From: Verpa conica
Lineage: Eukaryota > Ascomycota > Pezizomycetes > Pezizales > Morchellaceae
Assembly (NCBI GenBank): GCA_033030425.1
Contig: JAUFSD010000013.1
Span: forward strand, 1,178,001 to 1,242,000
Direction of reading: 5' to 3'
DNA: 64,000 nt
Position numbers and translations under genes: made by a program. Positions 34,641-44,633 of the stretch are shown piece after piece. Each line of letters opens with the position of its first letter. Position 1 is the stretch's first letter. Under the pieces are notes generated by a model. It ran no database searches, was not told the DNA's origin, and worked only from the letters and a program-made list of their open reading frames with translations.

Positions 34641-37600
34641 ATGTCGTCCTCCACGGGAGCCAATGTCTCCCGCAACTTAGCCATCCAGGGCCCTAACCGC
34701 CTGGTGTATCAGGCCAAGATACCCCCGGGAAACCCCATATATGTCTCTGCTGTCGATTTGTCCCGGGGGGGCAACGTAGAAAAGCTACCGCCGAGTGCCA
34801 CCGCTGACCGGGCCAAGCAGACCGAAATTCCAGAGGGCGAGGACCCCGCGGCGTATTTGAGCGACCTAGGTCGGAGGTTTTCTCAGAAGTATGATAAGAC
34901 TGGATCAATCAAAGACCTCGAACAAGCCGTATCCTATTGCGAGGAGGCAATGGCGAGAGTTACTCTAGATAATCCCAACCGGCGAATTATCCTCGATAGC
35001 TTCGCTCGCCGTCTACTATCCAGGTTCCAGGCAATGAACAGAGCGGACAAAATGGAGGATCTTGAGCGTGCAATTAGCTTGGGTCGGCAAGCCTTGGAAA
35101 TAACTCCGAAATACCATCCTGATAGACCAACATTGCTCAACAGCTTGAGTGCTAGGATCGAAGTAAAGTTCAAGGCAAATTCGGACCTAGAAGATCTTAA
35201 GGAGGCAATCTCTTTGGCTAGAGAGGCGGTAAACTTAACTCCGAAGAATTCTGGCGATCACCTAGCATGCCGTCAAGGAAATCTTGCTTCCAGGTTAAAC
35301 CTCATGTACGGTTTTACTCGGGATTTACGCTATCTCGACGAAGCAGTCGAGTTGTCCAGGCAAGCGGTGGATCAAACGCCCCCAACCCAATACCGAGCTG
35401 GTCGCCTGTGTAACTTGGGTAACAGATTGAGTTCAATGTACAAACGGACTGGGGATCTGAAGCATCTTGAAGAGGCGATTATATGGCGTAAACAGGCTTT
35501 GAGTGAAGTACCTATGGAGCATATTGACCGATGCAACATACTCAATGTTCTCGCAGTCAGTTTGAAAGAGAGATACGAACGGACAGGCGACCCTTCTGAC
35601 CTCGAGCAATCAATCTCGTTGAATCAAGAATCAGTAGACAAAACTTCTCCGAGCAGTCCAGACTGGCCGATGCGCGCGAACAATCTATGCAACAGGTTGA
35701 TAGGAAAATACGAGCGGACCGGATCCTTAGACGACCTCGAAAGCGCAATTTCATACGCAGAACGTGCGCTTGCTACGACCCCGAAACATAGCAACGAAAT
35801 TGATCGAGCTATGATCCTTAACAACTTAGCATCAGTCCTTGAGTCGCGTTATCGGCGTTCCGGAGCAATGAGTGACCTTGACCTGGCAGCGTTGCACTCC
35901 AAGCAGGCTGTAGAAGAGGTTCCGCTGGAACACTCACTGAGGTGTGGTATGTTCCACACTCGATCCGGAATTCTAGCTTTAAAGTACGAACGGATGGGAA
36001 CCTTGGACGATTTGGGACAGGCAATCTTGTATGGACAAAAGGCAGTAGACGCAACCCCGAGCGATCACCCAGAAAGAGCGATATTCTTATCCAGCCTTGG
36101 TATCAGGCTCGGTGACAGATATTTGCGCTTGGAAACGAGTGAAGATCTCGAAAAAGCTATCCTTTACAGCCAGAGGGCGTTGGATGCCGCCCCTTCGGAT
36201 TCAAGTCGAGTTGCTTACTCGACAAACCTGGCCAACTGGCTATCAACTAGATTTAAAGCTACGAAAGATAAGGGAGACCTGAACAAGGCAATCTTGTGCG
36301 CCGAAGAAGCATGTAAGCTCGTCGAAAAAACACCGGAGAATCCTGATCGGGCCAAAACCATGCTTTGCCTGGGGTCCATATTAGGGATGCGGTACGAGTT
36401 GACAAACGACCCAAAGGATTACAGCCTTGCCGTACGGTATCTCTCTGAGTCCATGAGGCTTGTTTCTTCACCTATAGCTACGCGCATCGACTGTGCGCTG
36501 ACGCTTGGGAATATTCATATTCGGCATGGGTGTTGGGCGGGCGTAAATCAAGTTACAGAATACGCCATTGGTCTCCTTCCTTTCCTGAGCTCACGCTCTT
36601 TAGTACAAAAGGACCAGCAGCATTTATTGACAACATACGCTGGTCTGGCTTCCAGAGCTGCTGCTGCTGCGCTTCAGGCCGGCAAATCGGCGGCGGATGC
36701 CTTGAAACTGTTAGAACTCAGTCGTGGTGTCATTGCCAACCATCGATTTGAAACCAGGAGCGATATTAGCGAGCTAGAGAGAGAACACCCGAAGCTGGCA
36801 CAGGAATACCAGCGCCTTTGCAATGAGCTTGACTTGCCCAAAAGTACTGGAGAGCATATAGAATCAACTACTGCATCGGTCTTCTCTAGACGCCAAGCAG
36901 CAGATATGAAACTGGAAAAACTGTTAGAAGAGATACGACAGCAACCAAACTTTGAGAACTTTTTACTTACACTTGACCCAAGTAATTTCTTGGCTACCGA
37001 ACCTTCGGGCGCAATCGTGGTTATCAATGTTTCGTTTCGATGCGATGCATTTCTTGTTCAAAAGGACCATACCAGGTCATTTCCGCTACTCGATTTACGT
37101 GAATCAGAAGTTCACGAGAAAGTCAGCCTACTAAAGTCTGGGAAATTACCCATGGATGACATGTTAGACATATTGAAATGGCTTTGGGATGTAGTTGCAG
37201 GCCCTGTGTTAGAGAAACTAGGGATTACAAAGGTCCCGGAGGACGACAATTGGCCACGCATCTGGTGGATTCCAACCGGTTCCTTTAGCAATCTGCCAAT
37301 CCATGCCGCTGGACACCATCTCGATAACTCTGGCCGGTCTGTTCTTGATCGAGCTATATCTTCATATAGCCCGTCAATTCGGTCACTAGTATTCGCTTTT
37401 CAAAACAAGGCTTCCAGGCGTCAAGTATCTTCTCCAGACAAAGTCGTTTTTGCTTCCATGGAGAGCACTCCAGAGATGAATTCGCTTCCGTATGTTACGA
37501 TGGAGATCGATCAACTACAACAATTACTACCAAAATCAATTCCTCATGTTCGACTTAACACTCCGCAGAGAATCGAAGTGCTAAATGAGCTCATTGGTTG

Positions 37601-38105
37601 CAATGTTTTTCACTTTGCCGGTCATGGCATTTCCGATCCTTACGACCCATCGAAGAGTTTTTTGGCCGTGGCTGACATGCCACTGACGGTTGAGGACTTG
37701 ATCGACCAAAAGCTACACCAGAACCCCCCTCTTCTTGCCTACCTTTCCGCTTGCTCCACTGCAAACAATCAAGTTGATGATTTGATCGATGAAGGTATTC
37801 ACCTCATGGGAGCTTGCCAACTAGCCGGGTTCCAACACGTTATTGGTTCTCTATGGGAAGTGTCCGACATCCATTGCGTTGAAGTCGCCAAAAACGTGTA
37901 CACCACGATGATAAACGGTAGAATGAGTGCCAAGTCTGTTTCTCTAGGATTACACAACGCTGCAAGAGCTCTGCGTGGAGGGTCGTCCCAGATCAAACAG
38001 ATTGGAGAGGATCGAAAGGCAACGCTTGTCGGGTCGAAGAAAGGAAAAGTCCCACAGATGAAGGACCCACGTTACTGGGCTGCCTATATTCATATGGGAA
38101 TCTAA
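34641..38105 (+). CDS. TPR-CHAT peptidase
   Basis: One uninterrupted frame of 1154 aa. From about residue 73 to 615 there are twelve TPR-like units of 42-50 residues with the pattern RY-x-RTGD-x-x-DLE-x-AI-x-x-x-x-x-A, the long-repeat type common in fungal NLRs and CHAT proteins. A helical linker follows. The C-terminal CHAT domain (about 860-1154) has GAIVVINVSFRCDAFLV, RIWWIPTGSFSNLPIHAAGH, VFHFAGHG with His995, and AYLSACSTAN with Cys1038, then GSLWEVSD. These are the expected catalytic His and Cys of CHAT, a caspase-related peptidase domain. Family members in bacteria and fungi cleave and release partner effectors, gasdermins among them. It has no NACHT or NB-ARC domain, so TPRs are the likely sensor. 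It is intact, with both catalytic residues. Confidence 0.9.
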   Translation: MSSSTGANVSRNLAIQGPNRLVYQAKIPPGNPIYVSAVDLSRGGNVEKLPPSATADRAKQTEIPEGEDPAAYLSDLGRRFSQKYDKTGSIKDLEQAVSYCEEAMARVTLDNPNRRIILDSFARRLLSRFQAMNRADKMEDLERAISLGRQALEITPKYHPDRPTLLNSLSARIEVKFKANSDLEDLKEAISLAREAVNLTPKNSGDHLACRQGNLASRLNLMYGFTRDLRYLDEAVELSRQAVDQTPPTQYRAGRLCNLGNRLSSMYKRTGDLKHLEEAIIWRKQALSEVPMEHIDRCNILNVLAVSLKERYERTGDPSDLEQSISLNQESVDKTSPSSPDWPMRANNLCNRLIGKYERTGSLDDLESAISYAERALATTPKHSNEIDRAMILNNLASVLESRYRRSGAMSDLDLAALHSKQAVEEVPLEHSLRCGMFHTRSGILALKYERMGTLDDLGQAILYGQKAVDATPSDHPERAIFLSSLGIRLGDRYLRLETSEDLEKAILYSQRALDAAPSDSSRVAYSTNLANWLSTRFKATKDKGDLNKAILCAEEACKLVEKTPENPDRAKTMLCLGSILGMRYELTNDPKDYSLAVRYLSESMRLVSSPIATRIDCALTLGNIHIRHGCWAGVNQVTEYAIGLLPFLSSRSLVQKDQQHLLTTYAGLASRAAAAALQAGKSAADALKLLELSRGVIANHRFETRSDISELEREHPKLAQEYQRLCNELDLPKSTGEHIESTTASVFSRRQAADMKLEKLLEEIRQQPNFENFLLTLDPSNFLATEPSGAIVVINVSFRCDAFLVQKDHTRSFPLLDLRESEVHEKVSLLKSGKLPMDDMLDILKWLWDVVAGPVLEKLGITKVPEDDNWPRIWWIPTGSFSNLPIHAAGHHLDNSGRSVLDRAISSYSPSIRSLVFAFQNKASRRQVSSPDKVVFASMESTPEMNSLPYVTMEIDQLQQLLPKSIPHVRLNTPQRIEVLNELIGCNVFHFAGHGISDPYDPSKSFLAVADMPLTVEDLIDQKLHQNPPLLAYLSACSTANNQVDDLIDEGIHLMGACQLAGFQHVIGSLWEVSDIHCVEVAKNVYTTMINGRMSAKSVSLGLHNAARALRGGSSQIKQIGEDRKATLVGSKKGKVPQMKDPRYWAAYIHMGI

Positions 38106-39539
38106 AGGCTGCTTTGTTCGTTCAGAAAATCCCTGTTCTCAGGTGGCATTACTGATTTGCGGATCAACAGGAACCATAATCAATACGATCACGAACTATT
38201 GTAACGCCATCCACTAGATAGAGACTGGCTTGACGCATGTTCATCAATGACTACGCTAGAGATTTCCTTGAGGAGCTCGTGATTATGGATTTCAGTGGTA
38301 ATCTTATTCTGTCTCGTTCGGTTTATGTTTGTGTGATTCAGCTATCTGAATATTCTTTTGGAAAAAGATATACTTTGTAGTTAGACATGTGATGGTATAT
38401 CTATTATACTCAGATCAGAACCTTTGTCCATTCACTAAGTCCCTAAAAATGACTGTTTGAACGAGAAAGGGAAACAATGACGCTTCATACCCTGGAAGAC
38501 CCGTGCTTACTGGAATTCCCACAACCCGAGTGAAATCTAACTCCATTTCTTTTTGCAGGTACTCTAGATACATACCAAAAGTTCGAGGATCTCATGAATG
38601 TCTTAGATGTAGCTGGGGTCGGGGTGATGATTAGGGGGAGTGACATCAATAGTAAGAGTACTGGAGGTTGATGCCAAGGAATTATAATGAAAAAATTGCA
38701 CCTTAGTCTGTACAACTAAACCCTATAGAGCAACTCAGCGGTCTTTAATTATGGCATCACATGTATTTATGATTAATTCTTTATAGTATCAGAGATAGCC
38801 GCTAGAGTTGGATAAGTAACCGATGGAAGAGTAGCGATTAATCATATTAAAAATATGGGCAAGCTTATGGGTAAGAGTGTTTATAAAGAAGGAAGGGGGG
38901 ATGTGAGGTACCTATTTACCGAGTGATGGATGGTGATTACCTGAGCCAACCAGCGTGATCGTTGATGATAATAGTTTATTAATACACGATTCCCTAGAAC
39001 TATAGTAGCCACACCCAAAAAAAGTTAAAGGAGACAAAAAAATCAGCGTAACGGTCCCCAACCGCCCACCACATGCACATAATCTTGCATATTAACACCG
39101 GAGATGCGTTTACAGGGTATGTTTACCTATGAGTCTCAATTGGCGTATTAAATCGCTACTGAATCGATTTATATATAGTGTCTGGGGGTTTTCCGGGATA
39201 TACGTTATGGGGATTTATCCAATAGTATTTTATGTGAGCTCTCAGTCCGCTTTTACTAGGGTGGAAGGAAGAGGTGATTGAGAAGTTCCTATACTGTTCC
39301 AAGTGGTAAATATGCATGATTTATAGCCGCCTAATCAATTATTATTTATCCGGTAGGTCTATAGTCGGTGAGTTGTTCCAAATCTCAAGCTTTGGATGGA
39401 GAGAAAGACAATAGATAATCCTAGGCTTTATCCACCACAGAGGCTGTATTTGTGACTACGGTAGCAGAATCCTTATCACGTGTAATCAAATAGAGGTTTA
39501 AACTACTATAGCTATCCCCAGTGCTTACAAAAAAACTTC
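38106..39539. other. Gene-free stretch
   Basis: A+T-rich; no gene. Holds a weak copy of the short ATTC-tailed repeat at 38760-38779. Confidence 0.4.
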
Positions 39540-39845
39540 CTAGAAAGATCCCAGACCTCGTATTCCCTTGCTAACACTAGTCCCACCGATCCAACCGTAG
39601 ACTTTAGGTTTAATATCGACGAGTACCGTCCCGTATATCCGCCTAAGCCTTGTGAGGCCTGGGATGAGATTTATTAGTACTTGCCCCTTGAATAGGACGT
39701 CGTTGTTTCTGGTGAGGTATGTTGGGTCCCCGATGATACCGTAGACCCTCATGACGCTCTTGCCCTGACGTATGGCTCCCTCGAACCATATCCTTGTGCT
39801 TCGTGATTTGTAGATGTCTCTTAGGACGTAAGAGACGGGGATCAT
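39540..39845 (-). pseudogene. Truncated relative of the candidate gasdermin-like gene
   Basis: An open frame of 101 aa. The segment SRSTRIWFEGAIRQGKSV followed by MRVYGII parallels NSAREWLGRAIRRGKKV-YLVVGI of the gene at 32435-33530, and the upstream VSYVLRDI matches MTYQLKN. Nothing resembling the N-terminal half, the VPG strand or the acidic tail was found around it. It is probably the remains of a tandem copy that lost both ends, though a short expressed fragment cannot be excluded. Confidence 0.5.
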
Positions 39846-40722
39846 TTTATATAGGGAAAACGTTCAGAATACCATGTCTCTAATAGGTTTATATGCCATA
39901 TACCATATTATCCATACTGAGTCTGTGCCCACCTCAGAAACTCTGTTTAAGACAACAACCACAACAGAGTAGGTACTGTCACCCCTTTAGCCCTTGAATT
40001 GTCAACTACAGATTTACACACTGGACTGATAAAAACATGGGGGGAACTTGCAAGGAATATTCTGGGTTTCTCTAAAATACTAGTACAAAGCTAATCATAA
40101 AATATAGTGGGCGCTTTTCAAAGAATAGTGAGTTTATAATTGTGGTGGGTGGGTGGGGTGGTACCAACACTAGTAACTTAGGCACAGGCAGTGAATAGGG
40201 AAAATGGTATATGGCATACAAACTCGTTTAAAACATGGTATACTGAACGTTTACCCTTTTATATATAGTGAGTTAGGAGTGATTTGGGTGGTCTAGCTGG
40301 GAAAGGAGGTTTCTGTCCATGATTAGTTTCTGGATTAGAGGGAGGAGTCCCCGGCGGGGGTATGCGTCACTTGTTCTAGTGTTCCGAGACTATGGACGAT
40401 TTGTCCGATTTTGAAGTGGTTTGGGTCTGGGCTTTTGGTAAACTTTTTCTGTTTACGATAGTTCCAGGGATCTATGGGTTTTACGATGTGTTAATATTTG
40501 TTCAAAGAGCCTTGGTGTAATGATTACTGACCACTAGTAGGGTTGATCAAATTTGCGGCTTTCTGATTGGCTTTGTGTTTTCCGGGGTGTCCGTGCTCGT
40601 AAAGACACTATCTACCCTGACTGGACGAGGGATCGGGTGCGATATCACCTGGTTGACTGCAGTTTCACTCTGGTTACTTGCCACGGATTATTCTTCATGC
40701 TCGATTGATATCCCATTTAAAA
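39846..40722. other. Gene-free stretch between two relics
   Basis: No coding signal was recognised. The two ends share short repeated pieces (ATGGCATA-containing segments near 39890 and 40205). Confidence 0.35.
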
Positions 40723-41373
40723 TCACCTAGCCGCAAAATCACGCGACTCTCCCGCTGGCAGATCCGCCCTCTCCAACCAGTCAGCCACGTAGTCTTGCGT
40801 ATCGACATCAGAAGCATTTGCCAGCTGAGCACTAGCTGCATCCGAGAGATTCCTGCGACTCGGGGTATCTTTCGAAGCCTGAGCTAGTACAAATAGCGCC
40901 TCTGCGTTATTAATTTTCGCGATTTCAGCCCGGGCCTTATTTTCTTGGATCGAGTCAACGTCCGGTAGAAGACGACTTAAACCCTCGTTAAAGCCCCGGA
41001 TTTCAGAGACTAGAAGCTCGGTCGCGTATCGCCTATAGGGTCTTCTTGGGTAGTGAAGCCTCGCTTTGTGTGTACCCCGAGAGTGCCTTGAGCCTTGCGT
41101 GTGTATTTCCGAAGATGGTCTTACAACCGGTAAGTTGACTCGGGTGCATTGACATCTCCTCTGTAGGGCGTATGCCATAGCTAGCGGCGATATCATCAAC
41201 GTCTTCAAAAGTTGACTTTAGACAGCTCAAGGCTTTGATAACAGCTAACTGGACGAGGGGTCGTTGAGCCTCTTATCATATTGATCGTGACTGCCAATTT
41301 TTGAGGCTATAGTACTGAAAAGCCCCACTACTTCCCCCCATTTCACAAACAGGACTTGCCCAACTTCCAACTT
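40723..41373 (-). pseudogene. Broken HeLo-domain (prion-inhibition/propagation type) gene fragment
   Basis: Read on the minus strand in three successive frames it gives HeLo-like blocks in the right order: KLEVGQVLFVKWGEVVGL, then QLAVIKALSCLKSTFEDVDD, SEIRGFNEGLSRLLPD and KINNAEALFVLAQASKDTP, ending in SDAASAQL. A frame change near 41270, an in-frame TAG near 41042 and another frame change near 41030 break it. HeLo domains are N-terminal membrane-acting cell-death domains in fungi (HET-S type and NLR-linked). Both a start and a downstream effector region are missing. The identification rests on remembered family patterns, not an alignment. Confidence 0.55.
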
Positions 41374-43438
41374 GCATATCAGTGAGGTGTTCCACCAACT
41401 TGGCGCCACCGGTAGGCCCCCAGGCAGTAATTATGCCCTATAAGAAAACCCCTCAGCCGCTGCTATGTAGCTACCATGTATCTTTTCTGATTTATCGTCA
41501 TGCATGCAGTATTATGATTACTTCTAAGTCGCAGGTACGGGGATTACAACGCGCGAACTCTAATATACCGTGATAACCTGAAAGTCAATGGTTGACCTCC
41601 TGCTAGGGGGGCTTGGGGTATTTTTATCGCGTAGGTATGCCCTTCACCGTGGCACCGCCATAACGAGCGAAAGGTACCTAAACGCGGGGTAGTAATCAAG
41701 AAAATACATCCCTAGATATGCTATTCTTGCCAGTTCTTATCTGAGATATTTAATATATTTAACGGTAATCGCTTATTAGTCTAACCGCTAAACCTAGATC
41801 GTCAGTCTTGGGCGGAGATTTAGTTCCTGATTAGGCATAGATTAGTATACACTATGTCTTACTCGGGTCCTACAGTAGAAACCACAAAATCTAGTAGTAC
41901 AACATCTTTTATCAGTTTTGACCTCCAAAAGGATTATAGAAAGTTCTCAGAAAGAGAGATTGCGAGAAAGTAGAGTGACGTAGTGGCAAATAAACAAAGA
42001 ATACTCTCGGATCCTAAGGTAGATATCACGTGAAGCATGGATTATTTCCCCTAGAAATACTTTGATTCTGGAAATTAGCAGGTTTTTCGCGCAATAAAAT
42101 CTATGCGTACGGGTAGAACATTGAGCTTGGGTGACAATAGGTTTAACAGAGGGGACTGAAGAAATATGAGGACCTTTGGAAGAAGATGAGGCGCCTGCTG
42201 TGGTTGTGTTTGGGTGTAGTTGCGGGGTAAGTCCTTAATGTGAGTCATAACCCCACACATATAATCTTAAGGTTACATAGAATTAATAATTACCTTGTAT
42301 ATATAGCCATGCCTAACAAGTCCCCGGAGCCCCTCAAGGACAGCAAACTACCCCTAAGCACTGTATCACAACAGTAAAAAGTATTTGTTACTAGGTCTAT
42401 CTATTCTTTAGCATCTATCCATCTTTTGCCTTTGTCTCCATGGTTTGTTGCTGAGTTTCAAGGAATCACGTTGCGTTGAGGGGCTCCAGACACAGGGTAT
42501 AAGTCATAAACTATCACTCGTCGCACCAAATCCCCTATTAGGGTACAGAGGGAAGGAGCTGGCCGTTCAGAATAATTAAACTCGAATATGTATAAGGAGT
42601 GTAAATATAGTTGTTTGACATTATAGTAAGAGTAACATAGGTCCAAATCATGTTAAATACCTATTCTAGGTGAATGGAACCTTAGTTGGAATCTAGCTAT
42701 GGGACATTAAATATTACTCGGTTAGTGATTAGCGTTATTAATTATAACAAGTAGCGTATACGTTACACCTTCTAAAGGAATTATGTAGTCGGGAGTATGG
42801 TCAAAAGACCGTCTTTCTTAGTTGCTATATATAATATACCATTACCTTTCGGCACTGTAGCGGTAAAGTGCCTCATTCGCAAGCTCATCTTCAAAAGCCT
42901 TGCATTGCCAACTGAAGTTCTCAGGGGTATCATATACCAATTCGGCTCCCGGTTATCCATGGTGATGTTCCAATCGCATATTCGAACACCTAAAAATGGC
43001 AAGACTAGGAGCCCTACCGCTACTTTATTTGCAATCACAGCAGAGTACTTGCCGCCATCTAGGTAGAAATACTATTCCAAGTTAAACCACGTTTAGGCAG
43101 TAGTGAATAGTACTTACGCCCTCAACCCCATAAAGCTCCTTCATTCATATTGCTTTAATTCCACTGCTCCTCCTGTCCCCATCTCTAGATACCACATTCA
43201 AAATTCAGGGCATAAGGACCAATATATCTGGTTTTTTATATACCATTAAGCCAATAGCTCACTTTACTATATTCGACCCTTAGACTCCGTTTCTGTAGGC
43301 GTGAACGATAGCGTCAACGTTTTTAATACCACTACTGCATGGGCCCTCTACCTTAAACTATATAGATAGCACAATCGTCCACAAATTCTAGGATATTTTT
43401 GCCAATTCGCTTCATTTGATATAGTCAAACTAGAGCAG

Positions 43439-43693
43439 CTATCTGATATTAGTGATCAAAATATAGATGAGCTTTATAAGACTCCTAAAGAGCAGGATGT
43501 ATGAATGAATTAATAAATACATAGGCCTAAAGAGAAGAGTAAGGGCGATAAGAGCAACGCCCATCATGGCGTTTTCTCTTTTAGTAACTTCATGAACGAG
43601 CTTAAGCCTACCAGCATCAATTCCTGCCTTTGTTCCAGCGATGTTGGCTGCGTACGCCCTGTCAATTGGCCCTCCACCACCGAATCCAAGCAC
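43439..43693 (-). pseudogene. Possible relic of a Gly/Ala-rich membrane protein
   Basis: An 84-aa frame begins GFGGGGPIDRAYAANIAGTK and continues to NAMMGVALIALTLLF. The G-rich start and spaced AA pairs recall the IFI6/ISG12-type membrane domain found in some fungal proteins, but the match is weak. The short ATTC-tailed repeat sits inside the 3' part of the frame. Confidence 0.25.
43498..43525 (-). repeat. Short ATTC-tailed interspersed repeat, copy with flanking duplication
   Basis: Minus-oriented core (CTATGTATTTATTAATTCAT). Flanks CCTAAAGAGCAG (43484-43495) and CCTAAAGAGAAG (43526-43537) match at 11 of 12 bases. Confidence 0.5.
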
Positions 43694-44514
43694 AGGTCAG
43701 TAGGTTACAAATAGGTATTATGATGAGCGGGATAACCTACTACAGGATAGTAATGGGTGTGGAAAAACTGGAATTGTCATTTTGAAGCCGCTGGTCATTA
43801 ATGCTGCGGATAGAGGCCATGGTGGGTGACCTCAGAGAGAGATAACGAAAGTTACCCGGATAACGAGCACGGCTGCATGAGATAGATTAGTGTGTACGTC
43901 ACATAGTCTTTATGGGAGATTCTATACTTGTGTCTTACGTGGCCAGTAATAGCCTAAGTAAGTAAGAGGGAAATCTGCTTATTAGACGACAAGAATTAGC
44001 TATCATAAGACGAAGTTATGTAAACTACATGAAGGGCCTACCTATGACCTATAAGAAAGAAAATCCGCTCTGTTTGATTCTCTATGTTGATTCATCACCT
44101 CAAAACCCCATTCTAGACATAGCTAGGATTCTAGATTCTAACTAGAGTATGTAAGGAATTTAGCAAGAACCCCAGAGTACCTCGAGCGTATATAGGAGGT
44201 TCCATATATTCAGCCATTAACCACCCTGAGCATAGGAAGTAACATTCACTATAGAAATCTGTAGAGCGATAAAAGAGGCATAACATTTCCTCTCCTACCA
44301 AGGAAAGATTAGAAATCATTAAATAGTCATCGATCTTTCATAGGGATGAAAACTCCTGACCGGTAGAAACCCTTACTGTATGGGACCTACGGTGGAGTGA
44401 GATTGGTGGTGTTTGCTGGCCTTGAGCTGGTTGGGGTATTCCACATCCATTAGGGTGAAGCCCTGCAAGCACCTCTGATAGAGTGCGAGTGTGAGTACCA
44501 TAGCCTCTAGACTG

Positions 44515-44633
44515 CATGTACTATGATTAATTCATTCATCCATCCAAACTCTTACTATACCAGTCATGTACCATAACCTCAGGGTTGCATGTACTTATGA
44601 TAAATTCATTCATTCATTCACTATACCAGTCAT
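44515..44633 (+). repeat. Two short ATTC-tailed repeats in a local duplication
   Basis: Cores start at 44515 (CATGTACTATGATTAATTCA) and 44588 (CATGTACTTATGATAAATTC). CTATACCAGTCAT lies at 44555-44567 and again at 44621-44633, directly after the second core. Confidence 0.55.

Noticed and set aside
42781..43066. Open frames on both strands (85 and 89 aa)
   Set aside because: A hint of an LPTEVL motif on the plus strand was considered as an F-box, but the rest does not follow.
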